Positions 1 through 10,052 of a stretch of 64,000 bases of DNA are shown here, one piece after another. Within the stretch, counting starts at the first letter, position 1. Every line of letters begins with the position of its first letter. Position numbers and translations under genes: made by a program. The notes under the pieces are model-generated. The model ran no database searches and was not told where the DNA came from. It saw only the letters and a program-made list of their open reading frames with translations. Origin of the DNA: Gaertneriomyces semiglobifer (Eukaryota; Chytridiomycota; Chytridiomycetes; Spizellomycetales; Spizellomycetaceae). The DNA is taken from positions 372,001-436,000 of the forward strand of contig JAHLKF010000011.1 in NCBI GenBank assembly GCA_025558075.1, read 5' to 3'.

Positions 1-423
1 GCTGATTCTAAGGGGGCAGGATGATCAGTCACTGGTCTTAGAACTGCCGGATGTCTTACTCGTTCAGATGCGACGGGACTTATAGATATGAGTAGAACCT
101 CTTGTATTCTTCCTAGATCTATGTCTGCCTGATCTTCGTCGCATAAGTCCGCGCGGTCCTCTTATAGGCCCTGCTGACTTAAGCGACAACAGAAATTATA
201 TCACACGACTTGGCTGACTAAGATAGCTCTAACCCTGGTACTAGCGCGTCTATATACTTCTACTTATTACTAGCGGAAGTCTAAACCTGCTACATTTGTA
301 ACCGCGTCAGATTTTGTCCTCCCCCGGGTTTCAGGCACGGGACCTCCCGGGGAGGTCCAGGGAGCGATAAAACCTTTTTCTTCACCCCTTCAGCACCGCA
401 ACTGCATAGTAAGCTCTTAATCG

Positions 424-516
424 GAGCTGTCGAAAATGCGGCAACCTCTTGTTCAGCATCTGCGACATGGTATTTTTCCATTGCGAAACGACAGGCAGCC
501 GCATTTTCGACAGCTC
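424..516. repeat. Perfect 19-bp inverted repeat with 55-nt spacer
   Basis: The arms at 424-442 and 498-516 are perfect reverse complements and could fold into a long-loop hairpin. The first 420 bases of the window hold no recognisable gene. The right arm ends a few bases before the first ATG of the next gene (522), so the repeat lies in its 5' leader or promoter. It could be a short MITE remnant. No target duplication was found. Confidence 0.6.
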
Positions 517-521
517 TTAAC

Positions 522-1899
522 ATGCGTCCAATCATGGCGTCCAAATCTCCTGCTCGGGCCGCAAGGCGGGTGAACATTGACCTTTCTCTTTCGTCTGCTT
601 ACCCTCCATCAATTCCTTTTTCAGAGCTGCAAGCATCGAACAAGGAGAAACATCCCGATACGAGGAACGTCAACAACAAACGTCCATCTTCTGAACCGGC
701 TGCTACAATGCCTCCGAGACGTACACCTGCCTGCCAGCCTGCCACCGGCCCATCAACCTCTCTGACAAGGGCTCAAGCTATAGCTGTGATCGAGGCAAAA
801 GGTTTTGAAGGTGACGACAAGGAAGAAGCGGTCACCTTTTCGCAAAAAGGGTTTGCGGAGCAGCTTTTGGGCCTCAAGTGTGATCTTTTAGAGCTCAAAA
901 AGATGTCATCACAGAGCTCCAAGATGGTGGTGCAGAACTTTGAATTGTCGGAGAGCGGAAAGGTGAAAGCTTCTTGTTCATTGTTGACGTCGCTGTAGCT
1001 GACAACCCTCCAGAAAAGCATCAGGGCTGCCGCAAGGAAGCTTGTTCACAATCCCAAGGCACGACGATACATCAATGAAGCTGAAGGATTGACTGCTCTT
1101 GCCTTCAAGAAGCAGTGGGGTGTTACTCGCACCATGGAGAGCAATGCCGCAATTGTCGCCAAGGTCCGCAAGGTCGCCTCCAACTCATTGACCCGTGTGA
1201 AGAGCGACATGAAGGCTGTTTTGGTTGTTGGAACTCCTGGTGACAAGAAGGTGAATGACCTTCATTTGCGTTCCTTTGCTGAGCTTCTCTTCTGCACGAA
1301 AACAGTAACAGATGCCCATCTTAAACGGGCTGCATTGATGGTAAGTGCCATTGTCAAGTATTGCCCGAAAGATATCCATGACACTGACACCATTGACCAC
1401 CGTCATAGAGGGCAGTGGTCGCCGCCATGGAGAGAGATTACGGCCAAGAAGAGTTCGGCCAGAGCTTCTGGAAGACCTTGGATAACAGCATCAGGGGTTC
1501 TTACGATATGAGAACCGGCCAGGAGCTCGCTGAGTGGGTGGAGCAATCTTGAAACTGCATGCAAACCGGTTAACTGACATAGAGTTCAATAGGTATTTTG
1601 ACCGGATTATCCACAACGACAAGATCAAGTACACCCGTGCACCTATGAGTTCCGAGAAGCCCAGGGAGGACCCGGATGAACTCGATCTTGTCATTGACAC
1701 AGAGTCTGTGGAGTTCGTTTATTCGCACAATGTGCCCCCACCCGCTGATATCATGGAGACCGAGATCCAAGACATCACCGAAACCACGTCCGAGGGTACT
1801 GAGGAAGGAGAAATAGAAGAAGAAGGTACCGCGGAGCTGATGGAGGGTTTGGAGGAAGTGGAGAAAGTGGAAAGCAGCGATCCTGACGAGGAACCGTGA
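522..1899 (+). CDS. Multi-exon host gene, unknown function
   Basis: I do not recognise the family. Four exon blocks join in frame: 522-962, 999-1340, 1409-1533 and 1593-1899. The introns are 963-998 (only 36 nt, GTGAAA...TGTAG), 1341-1408 (GTAAGT...CATAG) and 1534-1592 (GTGGGT...AATAG, with a CTGAC/TAAC-like branch region). The predicted protein has a Ser/Pro-rich basic N terminus, a charged helical middle rich in Lys/Arg and aromatic residues, and a Glu-rich acidic C-terminal tail ending in DPDEEP. Frame continuity across three introns argues that it is real. The 36-nt intron is very short and could instead be a small insertion. The start at 522 is the first ATG of the open frame; an additional 5' intron (GTGAAC at 572 to CAG at about 626) is possible. 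Confidence 0.5.
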
Positions 1900-3011
1900 T
1901 CAAAATCAAACAGACAGTCATATAAACATTGCTGATGTATAATAATGCAATAGTATTATCGGTTATAAGCAGCGTTCAGCGGTATATCCAATATGAGCTA
2001 TCTGCAGAGAACCCCCTGCAAATGTCCTGGTAAAAGGTATCCGGGCACCCACGCACATCCACAGGATGTCCGCAGGAGCTCTGACGCTAAAAAGCTGGAT
2101 ATCCCACGGAGATCAAGGTCTTGGAGTGCTGACGGAGATCGAACTGAAAATGTCCGTCGGATGTCTGATGGTATGCCTTTTACATGCGCTCGGGCATGTC
2201 CCGGGGGAGGGAAAAATGGAGGTGCGCTGGGAGTGCGGTAGGGTTAGGGATGTACATAAGCATCAACGCCCGAGGCCCCACCAACGATTGGGACGAGCTG
2301 GCGTGCTGTTCGCGCTCGACTTTCTTGATAAGTGCAATGATTGCGGCAAGCACTCTTCTATGCACTTCTATAGTCTAGCGCCAGGAAATGGAAATTACAT
2401 GAGCCAGCCTCATCTCGCCCATCTGCCCGTCACTCGCTGTTATTCCCTCCCGCTGAACATACCATGATCTTTGGCCTGGCAGCATGTAATCTGCGGCTAC
2501 GATCAAGATGATTCTATCATTATGAATCAATCGGCAGTGAGCCGTGGTTTGTTTCAAAGCACTTAAAACTTAAGGACAATCACGTCCAAAGAGAAAAAAT
2601 GGCTGCGACCAGAAATCGTAGGAAAAACAATTCTGGTAGTAGTGAGAGTTAGTATTGTTCTGTACTTGTAGGCGATGAGAAGAGACGAAGCTCAGCGGTC
2701 TGCCGACCAGGTTTTACATTAACAGCAATCAGCAGTTTTGTTGAGCTTGGATCATTGCGGGAATCTGGAGTGTTGCAACTTGCTCAAGTTAATCCAATGA
2801 GGTCACGATTACTCGAACCCCGACCGAATCATTGGGATTGCAATAAGAACTCAACAGGTAGCAGCTTTTCTCCTAGTGCTAATGCTAGCAGTGGTGTTCA
2901 GATTGCTTCGGGTTGTAGCGTTGCCTTCCATGTGCATAATTATTATCCGTCTGTTTATCCCCTCACAGTCGTCCAAACGTGGCATTAATAAGTTATAGCA
3001 CTGCTTGTTAC
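1900..3011. other. Intergenic, no recognisable gene
   Basis: Only short overlapping open frames in conflicting phases occur here, with no shared domain, intron pattern or codon preference that I can support. A MITE-like inverted repeat follows at 3012. Confidence 0.5.
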
Positions 3012-3162
3012 GGGTTATTCACGACAATCAGTGCCCGAGAGCTGCGTTTGCGAGGGACGTCGAGTGTAGTATACTAATCGCCCCAGACTTGTCGAGGGCT
3101 ATTCTACACTGCACGAGACCACCAAGCAGCCGTTCGACGGCACTAATTGTCGTAAATAACCC
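3012..3162. repeat. MITE-like element with 24-bp terminal inverted repeats
   Basis: The arms 3012-3035 and 3139-3162 are reverse complements with two mismatches in 24 bp; both begin GGGTTATT at the outer end. The 151-bp unit has no coding capacity. No clear target-site duplication is visible directly outside the arms, so this is an old or partial copy. A non-autonomous DNA transposon is the simplest reading. Confidence 0.5.
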
Positions 3163-3259
3163 TGCGCACGGTGCTATACAACTGGTACTTGTCTTCTCCT
3201 CATAACTCGTCTGCCATCTGGACCGGTGAGAAACTCACACAATCCGGCAGATTTAACAT

Positions 3260-4480
3260 CTATGACTTCTCTACGTATACTTTGCTGACCGTGGAACTCA
3301 ACCAATCCCACGACCGTTTCGAACAAAAAGCTACCTGAAAGGCTAGATGTCCGTCGGCCGTTCTCAGCAGCACCACCCTGTCTTCTTCCGCGGCCGCGGG
3401 TATGCAGGCAGGACCGATGACAACATCGAAATCGTGAGTGTCCTTTTCCTGGTCATGTAAGTTCTCCACGCAAAAAGTGTTCCACTCTTCACCATCACTC
3501 TCATAATAGCACATGGAAAAGGGTTCATAATATGGCGATGGTGGGTTGTCCGCATGGAGGATTGCCGTCAATATGTCAAAGGCAAAAACTGCTACGTTAT
3601 CAGAATCTGTCCACGCCGGATGAACATGAAAAGGATGCTTGTACGCCTGAGACAAAACGGTACTGCAATAGAAAGCCGGTCCCGATTGGAATTCGTTCTG
3701 ACGTGAGTATGGTTTGACGCCACATCGCTGAAATTGCTCAAGGTGTCGTCGACGAACTCCGTGGAACAGGCGGATTGTCCGGGGCTCCGCAATCTCTGGA
3801 TCATGTATCATGAAGGGCTCCAATTGTTGCACTGCTGTGATAAAGTGGTTGGAACGTTCCAAGATCGTGGTCCTGTGCTCTGACGAGGAAATTCTTTCCC
3901 GGATGGGGGAGTCAGGACCCATGGTGTCGATGAAAAACATGGGATGGTTCGCGAAATAACGGGACTGAGAAGCGCCCCGCGGACGCCCACTACCGCGCCT
4001 TCCTCTTCCGCCACAACTTTTTTCGCGTGGAGCACCGGATTGGGTTTGCGGGGTGTCAGGTTGTTCATCTGCCAGTTCATTACCATTCGCAGTTCATCCA
4101 TTGGCTTTTGCTGAACGTCCACCTTTGCCGACGGTTTGCCATTCACTACTGGGGGCATCATTTCCATCTTGGGTACTACAAATCAACGGATGTGGTGCCA
4201 ATACCTCCATCACATCGCGCAGCAGTTGCAATGCAATCCCTCCTTTCGTTCCAAGTAGGCCATACCCCAGAGGCTTCAATTCGGTGAGGTGTTTCTGGAT
4301 TTGGTCCATGATGCCTTTCCCATAAAAGCGGCTCAGGAAGTTCGTCACATCCGTATCGTTTTCATAGCCCGAGTGGAAGCCATCCGTTTCCCAAATGTCA
4401 CTTTCGAGAATGGACCAAATGGTCGCGGAGGTCGGCGGTAAGTTATGCGCTTGTGCGGCATAGGATGGGGCGAGGACCGT
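3260..4480 (-). pseudogene. 3' part of host gene interrupted by the element; ADP-ribosyltransferase-like
   Basis: On the minus strand one frame runs from the element edge (4480) down to a stop at 3260, broken only by an in-frame TGA at 4094-4096. The C-terminal 226 residues, from an internal ATG at 3940, contain FHGV, then about 30 residues later GPAFYCST, a layout reminiscent of the DUF3990/ART-like fold (an H-G pair followed by GFY-T). The middle is Arg/Gly-rich. The missing 5' end is on the other side of the element: an ATG at 27859 reads through the target duplication into this frame. The gene was therefore single-exon and intact when the element landed; the nonsense codon fits decay afterwards. 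The enzymatic assignment is tentative because only a loose motif pattern supports it. Confidence 0.65.
4476..4480. repeat. Left target-site duplication, ACCGT
   Basis: ACCGT lies directly before the terminal TGTCACAG of the element and is repeated directly after the opposite terminal CTGTGACA (27825-27829). A 5-bp duplication and TG...CA ends are what retroviral-type (rve) integrases produce. Confidence 0.85.
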
Positions 4481-4701
4481 TGTCACAGTAGTGGTGAACC
4501 CTAACACTCACCACCACTTGGTTGCCACCACCAAGCCGTTTGGCTGCCACCACCAACCCGGTAGAAGCGGTCACGTGACCTCACAGGACGTCATTGGAGA
4601 GTCATATGGTCGTTCATACATCTTCGCGGCATCTTCTAATACATCGATTGAAGAATCGTTGAAGAAACCGTCATACAGCATCTCTGCATCTTCACGGCAT
4701 C

Positions 4702-4877
4702 CTTTTCAGTCTCCTTTTGTCTCACATTTGGAAAAGCATAGGTAGTATATATGTTTCAACAGTTTCCAATCTTTCCAGATAGGAGAATGAAAAAGCTTGA
4801 CGGGATACTTTGAAAGAAACTTGGATAAGTACTCGAGCGGAAACTGATATGTTTTTTCTCCTTTATTGAAACGTTCT
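4702..4877 (+). repeat. Hairpin module, copy A (left TIR)
   Basis: This is one of five copies of a roughly 165-180-bp unit: a region starting CTTTTCAGTCTCC and ending near AGGAG, then a conserved tail containing TTGACGGGATA, GAGCGGAAACTGATATG and GAAACGTTCT. In this copy the two hairpin arms no longer match in the middle: the left arm resembles that of copy C and the right arm that of copy B. Its function is unknown; candidates are a replication or packaging signal, a promoter or a small structured RNA. Confidence 0.7.
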
Positions 4878-5128
4878 ACCTGGCTACAGCTTCTCGGTTA
4901 AGTGTCTAGTACCAAAAGCTACATAGGCTACAAGTATCGTACAACAGTCATGTAGCCCTTGTAGCCCTTGGGGTCTTCAGGCAAACGCGCTTCCCGTGTA
5001 GCCTCTCGACGACAACTTTGTCACCGTTTCCCAATGTACATGTTGCCCGGGCTTCCTGTCGCGACATTGGCTTCCTCCCTTACTTCCTTTATGAACCATT
5101 ACCAAAAGTTGCCATACGTCCTTGCAGT

Positions 5129-5305
5129 AGCTTTTCAGTCTCCTATCTGGAAAAATTGGAAACTCGTAGATTGTATGTACTACCTACACTTTTCCAATTT
5201 TTCCAGATAGGAGTTCAAAAAGCCTGACGGGATATTTGGATAGGAAACTTGGTTAGATTGCCGAGCGGAAACTGATATGTTTTCTCCACTTTTTGGAAAC
5301 GTTCT
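5129..5305 (+). repeat. Hairpin module, copy B (left TIR) with perfect 23-bp stem
   Basis: The arms 5140-5162 and 5191-5213 are perfect reverse complements separated by a 28-nt loop. The conserved tail with CTGACGGGATA and GAGCGGAAACTGATATG follows. It lies just inside the inner edge of the TIR, about 80 bp from the 3' end of the recombinase gene. Confidence 0.75.
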
Positions 5306-5386
5306 CGCGCGGGATGCCAATGTACAGCAGATCATGTAAAACAAAAGCTCATATTACTTAACGAAAAAACAAACTTAGGACTGAAA

Positions 5387-6403
5387 CTAGACATTGCTAC
5401 GCTCGGTACGATTATACAAGTGTCCCTCTTTGATAGAGTGATTGCGTGCAAAGGACATCATATCCAACTCGCGATAACTGAACTTCTTGTCCGCCTCATA
5501 TGAAGTGATGGTTTCGATAACACGGATCAATCTTGAAGTCAATCCATCTGCAAAGTGCTTACGAAGCAACTGATTGATTCCCTTTTGAAGTTCATCAGCT
5601 GAAAAAGGACGCTTGGTCTTCTTCTGGAACAAGTATCCATGGTCCTTGTGGTCTTTCCGGTAGCGATCAAAGTACGCGTGCATCATCTTTTTCAACGGTT
5701 CATTCGACACTGAAAGGATGATTGGGACACCCACCGTTTTGACAGTGTTGAAGATTAGTACAATCTTACCCATCTCATGTCCTTCAAAAACAATAATGTT
5801 GTCATCCAGACAGTTCCCATCAAATTTCAACTTTGCATATGGACTCAAACGAACATTTGGTTCGTTCAACAGCAGATTCAATATGATAACCAATTGCAGG
5901 TTCAACAACTGTTCTTCGTCCAAGGAAACATTGTTCTGCAGCATCTGGAGCATGTCTTCAGTAAGTGTCTTGACTGTTTCAAACAGTTTCTCAAATGTCT
6001 CAATATCCACTGCCGCATTGTCCAACGCCTCCTTCTCTTTGTTCGAGAACTTTCCCTCCTTGCGATGCTTTGGTGCAAAACTATCCTGGTATGACCTGAT
6101 CTTCATAACATACTGTTGACGTACCTCATCGTCTTTGAATCCAGGAATGTCAGTAGAAAGCAACGTACGAACATAACCTAGATGAGACTTGACGACATTC
6201 TCCATGGTTGAATTTCTACCTTTGCGAGGATCTTGCGTCCGATCAAACAACCGTTTAGCCAAGTCCTGCACATTCACATTGTAAAGATCGTCAAGCAGAC
6301 CCTCATTGAGGATAGCTAAAAGGTACTTGGCGCGCTTCTTGATTTCGACGCTAGTTGCGTTCAAATTGGCTTCGAGAATACCTTTGATACTTTCGCGGTC
6401 CAT
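5387..6403 (-). CDS. Tyrosine recombinase (phage-integrase fold)
   Basis: The predicted site-specific recombinase has 338 aa from the first ATG (6403). The N-terminal half is helical and charged, like a SAM-like DNA-binding domain. The C-terminal half follows the tyrosine recombinase pattern: Arg185 in EPNVRLSPY, a beta-hairpin Lys222 in NTVKTVG, an R-L-I-R box (Arg291-Arg294) in the place of HxxR, His322 in ARNHS and a candidate nucleophile Tyr330 in GHLYNR. The layout (N-I-V...F-N-T-V-K-T...P-L-K-K...GYLFQ) matches eukaryotic-virus and Crypton-type recombinases. The first His of HxxR is replaced by Arg, so activity is uncertain. It is the outermost gene on the left and has no frame lesion. 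The family call rests on motif order only, without a search. Confidence 0.7.
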   Translation of the reverse strand: MDRESIKGILEANLNATSVEIKKRAKYLLAILNEGLLDDLYNVNVQDLAKRLFDRTQDPRKGRNSTMENVVKSHLGYVRTLLSTDIPGFKDDEVRQQYVMKIRSYQDSFAPKHRKEGKFSNKEKEALDNAAVDIETFEKLFETVKTLTEDMLQMLQNNVSLDEEQLLNLQLVIILNLLLNEPNVRLSPYAKLKFDGNCLDDNIIVFEGHEMGKIVLIFNTVKTVGVPIILSVSNEPLKKMMHAYFDRYRKDHKDHGYLFQKKTKRPFSADELQKGINQLLRKHFADGLTSRLIRVIETITSYEADKKFSYRELDMMSFARNHSIKEGHLYNRTERSNV

Positions 6404-6547
6404 TTTGGAGAATGAGATACGAATGGAGGTGGACAACAATCTGAAGGCGAAAGTATATTTGTCTTTATATACAAGCTTTGAAAAAAATATGACGTTTACC
6501 TTTAATCGAATATCCTTTTTCTATCGATCGAACAATGGATAAAAGTG

Positions 6548-9500
6548 CTAAAGTTCTTGCAAAGATCGAATATGGCGAGGATCACAAGGAAAGTATTTGG
6601 TTTTCCATTCGTAGTACTTTCGATTCTTTTCGTTGGGAAAGTCTTTGTACACTAACTCGGTCCCGAACGCTGTATTCAAGACTTTGGCGAACAGATCCAT
6701 CCTGAGTGTTGTCGGCGGACGCGATAAAAAGTCAAAGATGCGTTTGATCTCATGCAGTTGAACACTCCACTTGAAGTCCTTGGTAATCTTGAACTTGTCC
6801 GGATTCATAATATCCACATTATTCTCTTGGAATAGCTTGCACAAGTGTCGAGCTGCAAGTTTCATCTCGTATTGATGTTCTTCAGGAAGATCTTTGTCTT
6901 TGCGTCTGGTGATGCCAATCATATGCAGTTGATCAGCACATGGTTTGAACCTGTCCCAGTACAGCTCGTACAAGCCCTCCTCAATGGATATAAACCGTTC
7001 CCGGAAATTGTACTTGTATAGTTCGAGTATTTGTGTGATAGTTGCATCCTGGTAGAACATGAGTTGTAGAATCTTTTTCTTTTCATCTTCGGTGATGTCT
7101 CGAATGTTTTTCCAGCGGTACATACTCAAGTCGGTATTGCAGAACTCGTTTGCCTTTTCTTCTTCGTCCTCTTCAATGATAGCTTCAATGTCATCCTTTG
7201 CCATGACAATATTGTTCATGAGGAACATCTCACGGACAATGGTCATGTATCCTTTGCATGAAGACACCAACGTTTCTGTCCTCATGTTCTTCCTCAGACG
7301 GGCATATGCAGGGGACAGCTGAGAGAGAGAATCAGCAAGCCCATCATTGTGATAGAAGTCGGCTCCTGTTCCACCACGAGTGGCAAGATAGTAGATCTCG
7401 TTGGTTGTGGTTTTCCTCACACGTCCCACGACTTGAGTAGAGTCCCGAGGTGATAGAGCCGGCGGCTGAAGTACGACAAATACCTTGTCAAAGAGCCTGT
7501 AGTCTTTCTGTTGTTCTGGCGTTGGGTCATAGTTGACTCCCACAGCGAGTGAAGAATTCCCAATCACGACACGTATATCACGATGTCCCCAAGCAGACAA
7601 AACTTCTCTCAATCCTTCTTTTTCATCTTTGCGATGCGCATGGTATCTCAAGACCTGTTTCCCATACTCCCAATCAGGGAACATACGCATGATTGTCGAG
7701 TAGATCCCTTCAACAGACAGGAAGCATTTGCTGTCAGGAGTGGTGGATCCCTTGTTCCCCGTACAAATAAGTAGCTTTTCACCATTCTGCAGGGCTACTT
7801 GGATTTTGTTGAAGAAATCTGGCTCTGACTTGACCCGGATCGCATTACGTTCAGGGACATGGTGTGGTTGAGTACCTATCTTGAAAACCTCCCCGCCACA
7901 GAGATCTTGAGCAAGATCCACACTGGCATTGGTCAACAAAGCGTCCATCCAGATGGTCTGTTTGGTGTTTGTGATGGTCGTCTCCAAGATTTTCCAGTGA
8001 AGGAGACGTCGGTCCTTTGAACCACCTTTGTGACATTTTGCTTCACCTTCAAAACTCCTCAATAGTGTTTCTGATTCATCCATGATGACAAGATCATAAG
8101 GCTTGTTTATCATGTATGCAGACTGGACGGAGCACACAAAGTACTGAGGATTTGATTTCTTCATCAATTCCTTCTTGGCGGATCCATGTGCATCCAAGTA
8201 AAAAATCCAAGGAAGTCCAGTAGTGTCTCTGAGGCGTGTCCTCTGGTCGTTGGTCAAAGTGATACGACATGTCAACCAAAGAATGCAATGGTTGGGGTTC
8301 TTCTCACTGTACCACTTCAGCAACTCGAGAACAGCCTGTGATTTTCCACTACCGGTCGGGAGTTGAAGGAGAATGCATCGTTTATCTTGATTGGAAATCA
8401 GGTCGTCCACACTGAGGAAGCGACGATTGATGTCGAGGTCAAATGTCTTGTTCAATGATTGGAGCATCTGCTTGACCGGATGATGCTTTTGAATGTTCTT
8501 GTAAACCACTGCCAACGATGCCTTCATAAAGTTATCCTTGGGTGGGTACTTGTTGACATCTGCATCCTTCCATATGCGGCTGTACCTGGATTTTCGATCA
8601 GGGCTATCGTCCTTTTGCTTGCACCACTCCCAGAAATCTTCAAAGGTGAGACCGACGTGCTTACACCAGGCGAGCACTCGGCGATTGTATGTATGGTACA
8701 ACTGAAACTTGTCGTATCGAGGAGGATTGGGCATGGCAGTGAGTTGTTTATCCGGTGTGGACTCATGGTAAGAGAAGCCGTCTGGACACTCTAATTCCAT
8801 ACGCGGGAGCTCGATAATGTAATCATCCACTTTCTTCTTCGGTTTTGAATTGGACGCGTTCGCCGGGTCTTTCCTGGTGTACTTGCGCTTCTTGGCAGGA
8901 GCAGGTAGATCCAAGGTCGTAACATCGATAGCATCTTTTGGGATCTTGTGCATGACGGTGTGATCCAAAACTTTTTTCGAACCCGATATATAAGTCTGAA
9001 TCCGTCCATCTCCTTTGCTTTGGTTGATCGCTTTTAACTGTCCGTTGTTATTGTACACGGCAGGATCAAAGCCCAGAGCCCTGTGTTCTGGGACGCAGCA
9101 AAACTGTTTGACCGCGAGTAGATCTTCATTGCGTTTCGCAAAATAATTTTCCAAGATTTTATGATAGGAATGCTTTGAGTCGGTGATAGATCCTGATATA
9201 TTCAAACGGCAACCCGGAAAGTACTTGTGAAGCAAGGTAGTGATTTCTTGGAGTACAACCGTCTTGGTGGGCGTTTGGTCGGGTTGGGGTTTAAAGTCGA
9301 TATCAAAAGCAACCTTTTGAGGACGGTCTTCATGCATGATCTCGAATAAGTTGACATCCTGCTTCAACAGAGCCGACAGCTGCTTGGGCGTAACGGCGGT
9401 ATAAGCGCTGTACGCTTTGGTACCTTGTTGATCCCCGGTTTTCCGTTCATAATCGATAGAGGATGCAACAACGACCTTGTCACTGGGACAACTCCCGAGG

Positions 9501-9601
9501 AGATGCTGGAGGATCCCATTGCCCTTGCTGCGATTGGTGAAGAACGTGATACCGTGCTTATGGATGGGACGGTACTTGTTATTGATAGAAGTCATTGCCA
9601 T
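6548..9601 (-). CDS. Archaeo-eukaryotic primase fused to SF2 (origin-binding-type) helicase
   Basis: This 1017-aa replication protein starts with an AEP primase domain: metal-binding Asp100/Asp102 in AFDIDF and S-Y-H at 145-147. A Lys-rich linker at about 235-258 follows. The second half is an SF2 helicase with Walker A PTGSGKS at 415-421, the DEAD-like box DESE at 508-511, and motif VI QVVGRVRK near residue 700. This AEP plus herpesvirus-UL9-like helicase architecture is known from large DNA viruses and related mobile elements. It probably primes synthesis and opens the origin in the host nucleus or factory. The start is the only good ATG at the frame's upstream end. The frame is intact over 3 kb, in contrast to the integrase and capsid genes. 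Hairpin module C lies in the 450-bp gap upstream. Confidence 0.88.
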   Translation of the reverse strand: MAMTSINNKYRPIHKHGITFFTNRSKGNGILQHLLGSCPSDKVVVASSIDYERKTGDQQGTKAYSAYTAVTPKQLSALLKQDVNLFEIMHEDRPQKVAFDIDFKPQPDQTPTKTVVLQEITTLLHKYFPGCRLNISGSITDSKHSYHKILENYFAKRNEDLLAVKQFCCVPEHRALGFDPAVYNNNGQLKAINQSKGDGRIQTYISGSKKVLDHTVMHKIPKDAIDVTTLDLPAPAKKRKYTRKDPANASNSKPKKKVDDYIIELPRMELECPDGFSYHESTPDKQLTAMPNPPRYDKFQLYHTYNRRVLAWCKHVGLTFEDFWEWCKQKDDSPDRKSRYSRIWKDADVNKYPPKDNFMKASLAVVYKNIQKHHPVKQMLQSLNKTFDLDINRRFLSVDDLISNQDKRCILLQLPTGSGKSQAVLELLKWYSEKNPNHCILWLTCRITLTNDQRTRLRDTTGLPWIFYLDAHGSAKKELMKKSNPQYFVCSVQSAYMINKPYDLVIMDESETLLRSFEGEAKCHKGGSKDRRLLHWKILETTITNTKQTIWMDALLTNASVDLAQDLCGGEVFKIGTQPHHVPERNAIRVKSEPDFFNKIQVALQNGEKLLICTGNKGSTTPDSKCFLSVEGIYSTIMRMFPDWEYGKQVLRYHAHRKDEKEGLREVLSAWGHRDIRVVIGNSSLAVGVNYDPTPEQQKDYRLFDKVFVVLQPPALSPRDSTQVVGRVRKTTTNEIYYLATRGGTGADFYHNDGLADSLSQLSPAYARLRKNMRTETLVSSCKGYMTIVREMFLMNNIVMAKDDIEAIIEEDEEEKANEFCNTDLSMYRWKNIRDITEDEKKKILQLMFYQDATITQILELYKYNFRERFISIEEGLYELYWDRFKPCADQLHMIGITRRKDKDLPEEHQYEMKLAARHLCKLFQENNVDIMNPDKFKITKDFKWSVQLHEIKRIFDFLSRPPTTLRMDLFAKVLNTAFGTELVYKDFPNEKNRKYYEWKTKYFPCDPRHIRSLQEL

Positions 9602-10052
9602 TTCTAGTAATCGATAAAATTAGAACTGGGGGGTTGTGATTTTTCGTTTTACTTAATGGCAACTAAAATCCTATTGATAACCGAACGCAGTGTGTAGGGT
9701 TTATGTACTGTTTGAAAGCTTTATTGATGATTACATCATGTATACATATATTACATAATCGTTGACGTAGTAGCTTTTCAGTCTCCTTTCTGTTCACTTT
9801 TGGAAAATGTAGATAAGATATAATGTATCAAAGTTTCCAAAAGTGAAGAAATAGGAGATCAAAAAGCTTGACGGGAATACTTTGATAGATATCCGAGCGG
9901 AAACTGATATGTTTCTCCACTTTTTGGAAACGTTCTATCCCATGAATGGATGGATCCGCACAGAGAGTGTAGGGGTCGACGCGTTCCAGCAATATGTTCT
10001 TCAGCTTTTATTGATGACATTTGTATTACAACACAACTGTATTCCTCCTATA
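9602..10052. other. Non-coding gap between replication gene and SprT gene
   Basis: About 450 bp without a supported gene. It holds hairpin module C (9772-9936) and, at 9602-9700, the probable promoter region of the minus-strand primase-helicase, which is AT-rich. Confidence 0.5.
9772..9936 (+). repeat. Hairpin module, copy C (internal)
   Basis: This is the only copy outside the TIRs. It keeps the outer CTTTTCAGTCTCC...AGGAG frame and the conserved tail (TTGACGGGA, GAGCGGAAACTGATATG, GGAAACGTTCT). The stem is built from a different sequence (TTCACTTTTGGAAA paired with TTTCCAAAAGTGAA) than copy B. Retention of pairing despite sequence change suggests that the fold matters. Confidence 0.7.

Larger units (their letters stand above)
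4481..5313. repeat. Left terminal inverted repeat (833 bp)
   Basis: It is the reverse complement of 26942-27824 with roughly eight to ten substitutions, plus a 50-bp deletion at the extreme end relative to the right copy. Similarity stops at GCGCGGG (about 5313). It contains two hairpin modules (4702-4877, 5129-5305) and a stretch rich in GTAGCC repeats near 4950-5000. Short open frames within it are mirrored in the other TIR and look non-coding. Confidence 0.93.

Noticed and set aside
4968..5227. Two short frames in the left TIR repeated in the right TIR
   Set aside because: Their duplication is explained by the TIR itself, they overlap hairpin module B and each other in different phases, and no protein features are visible.
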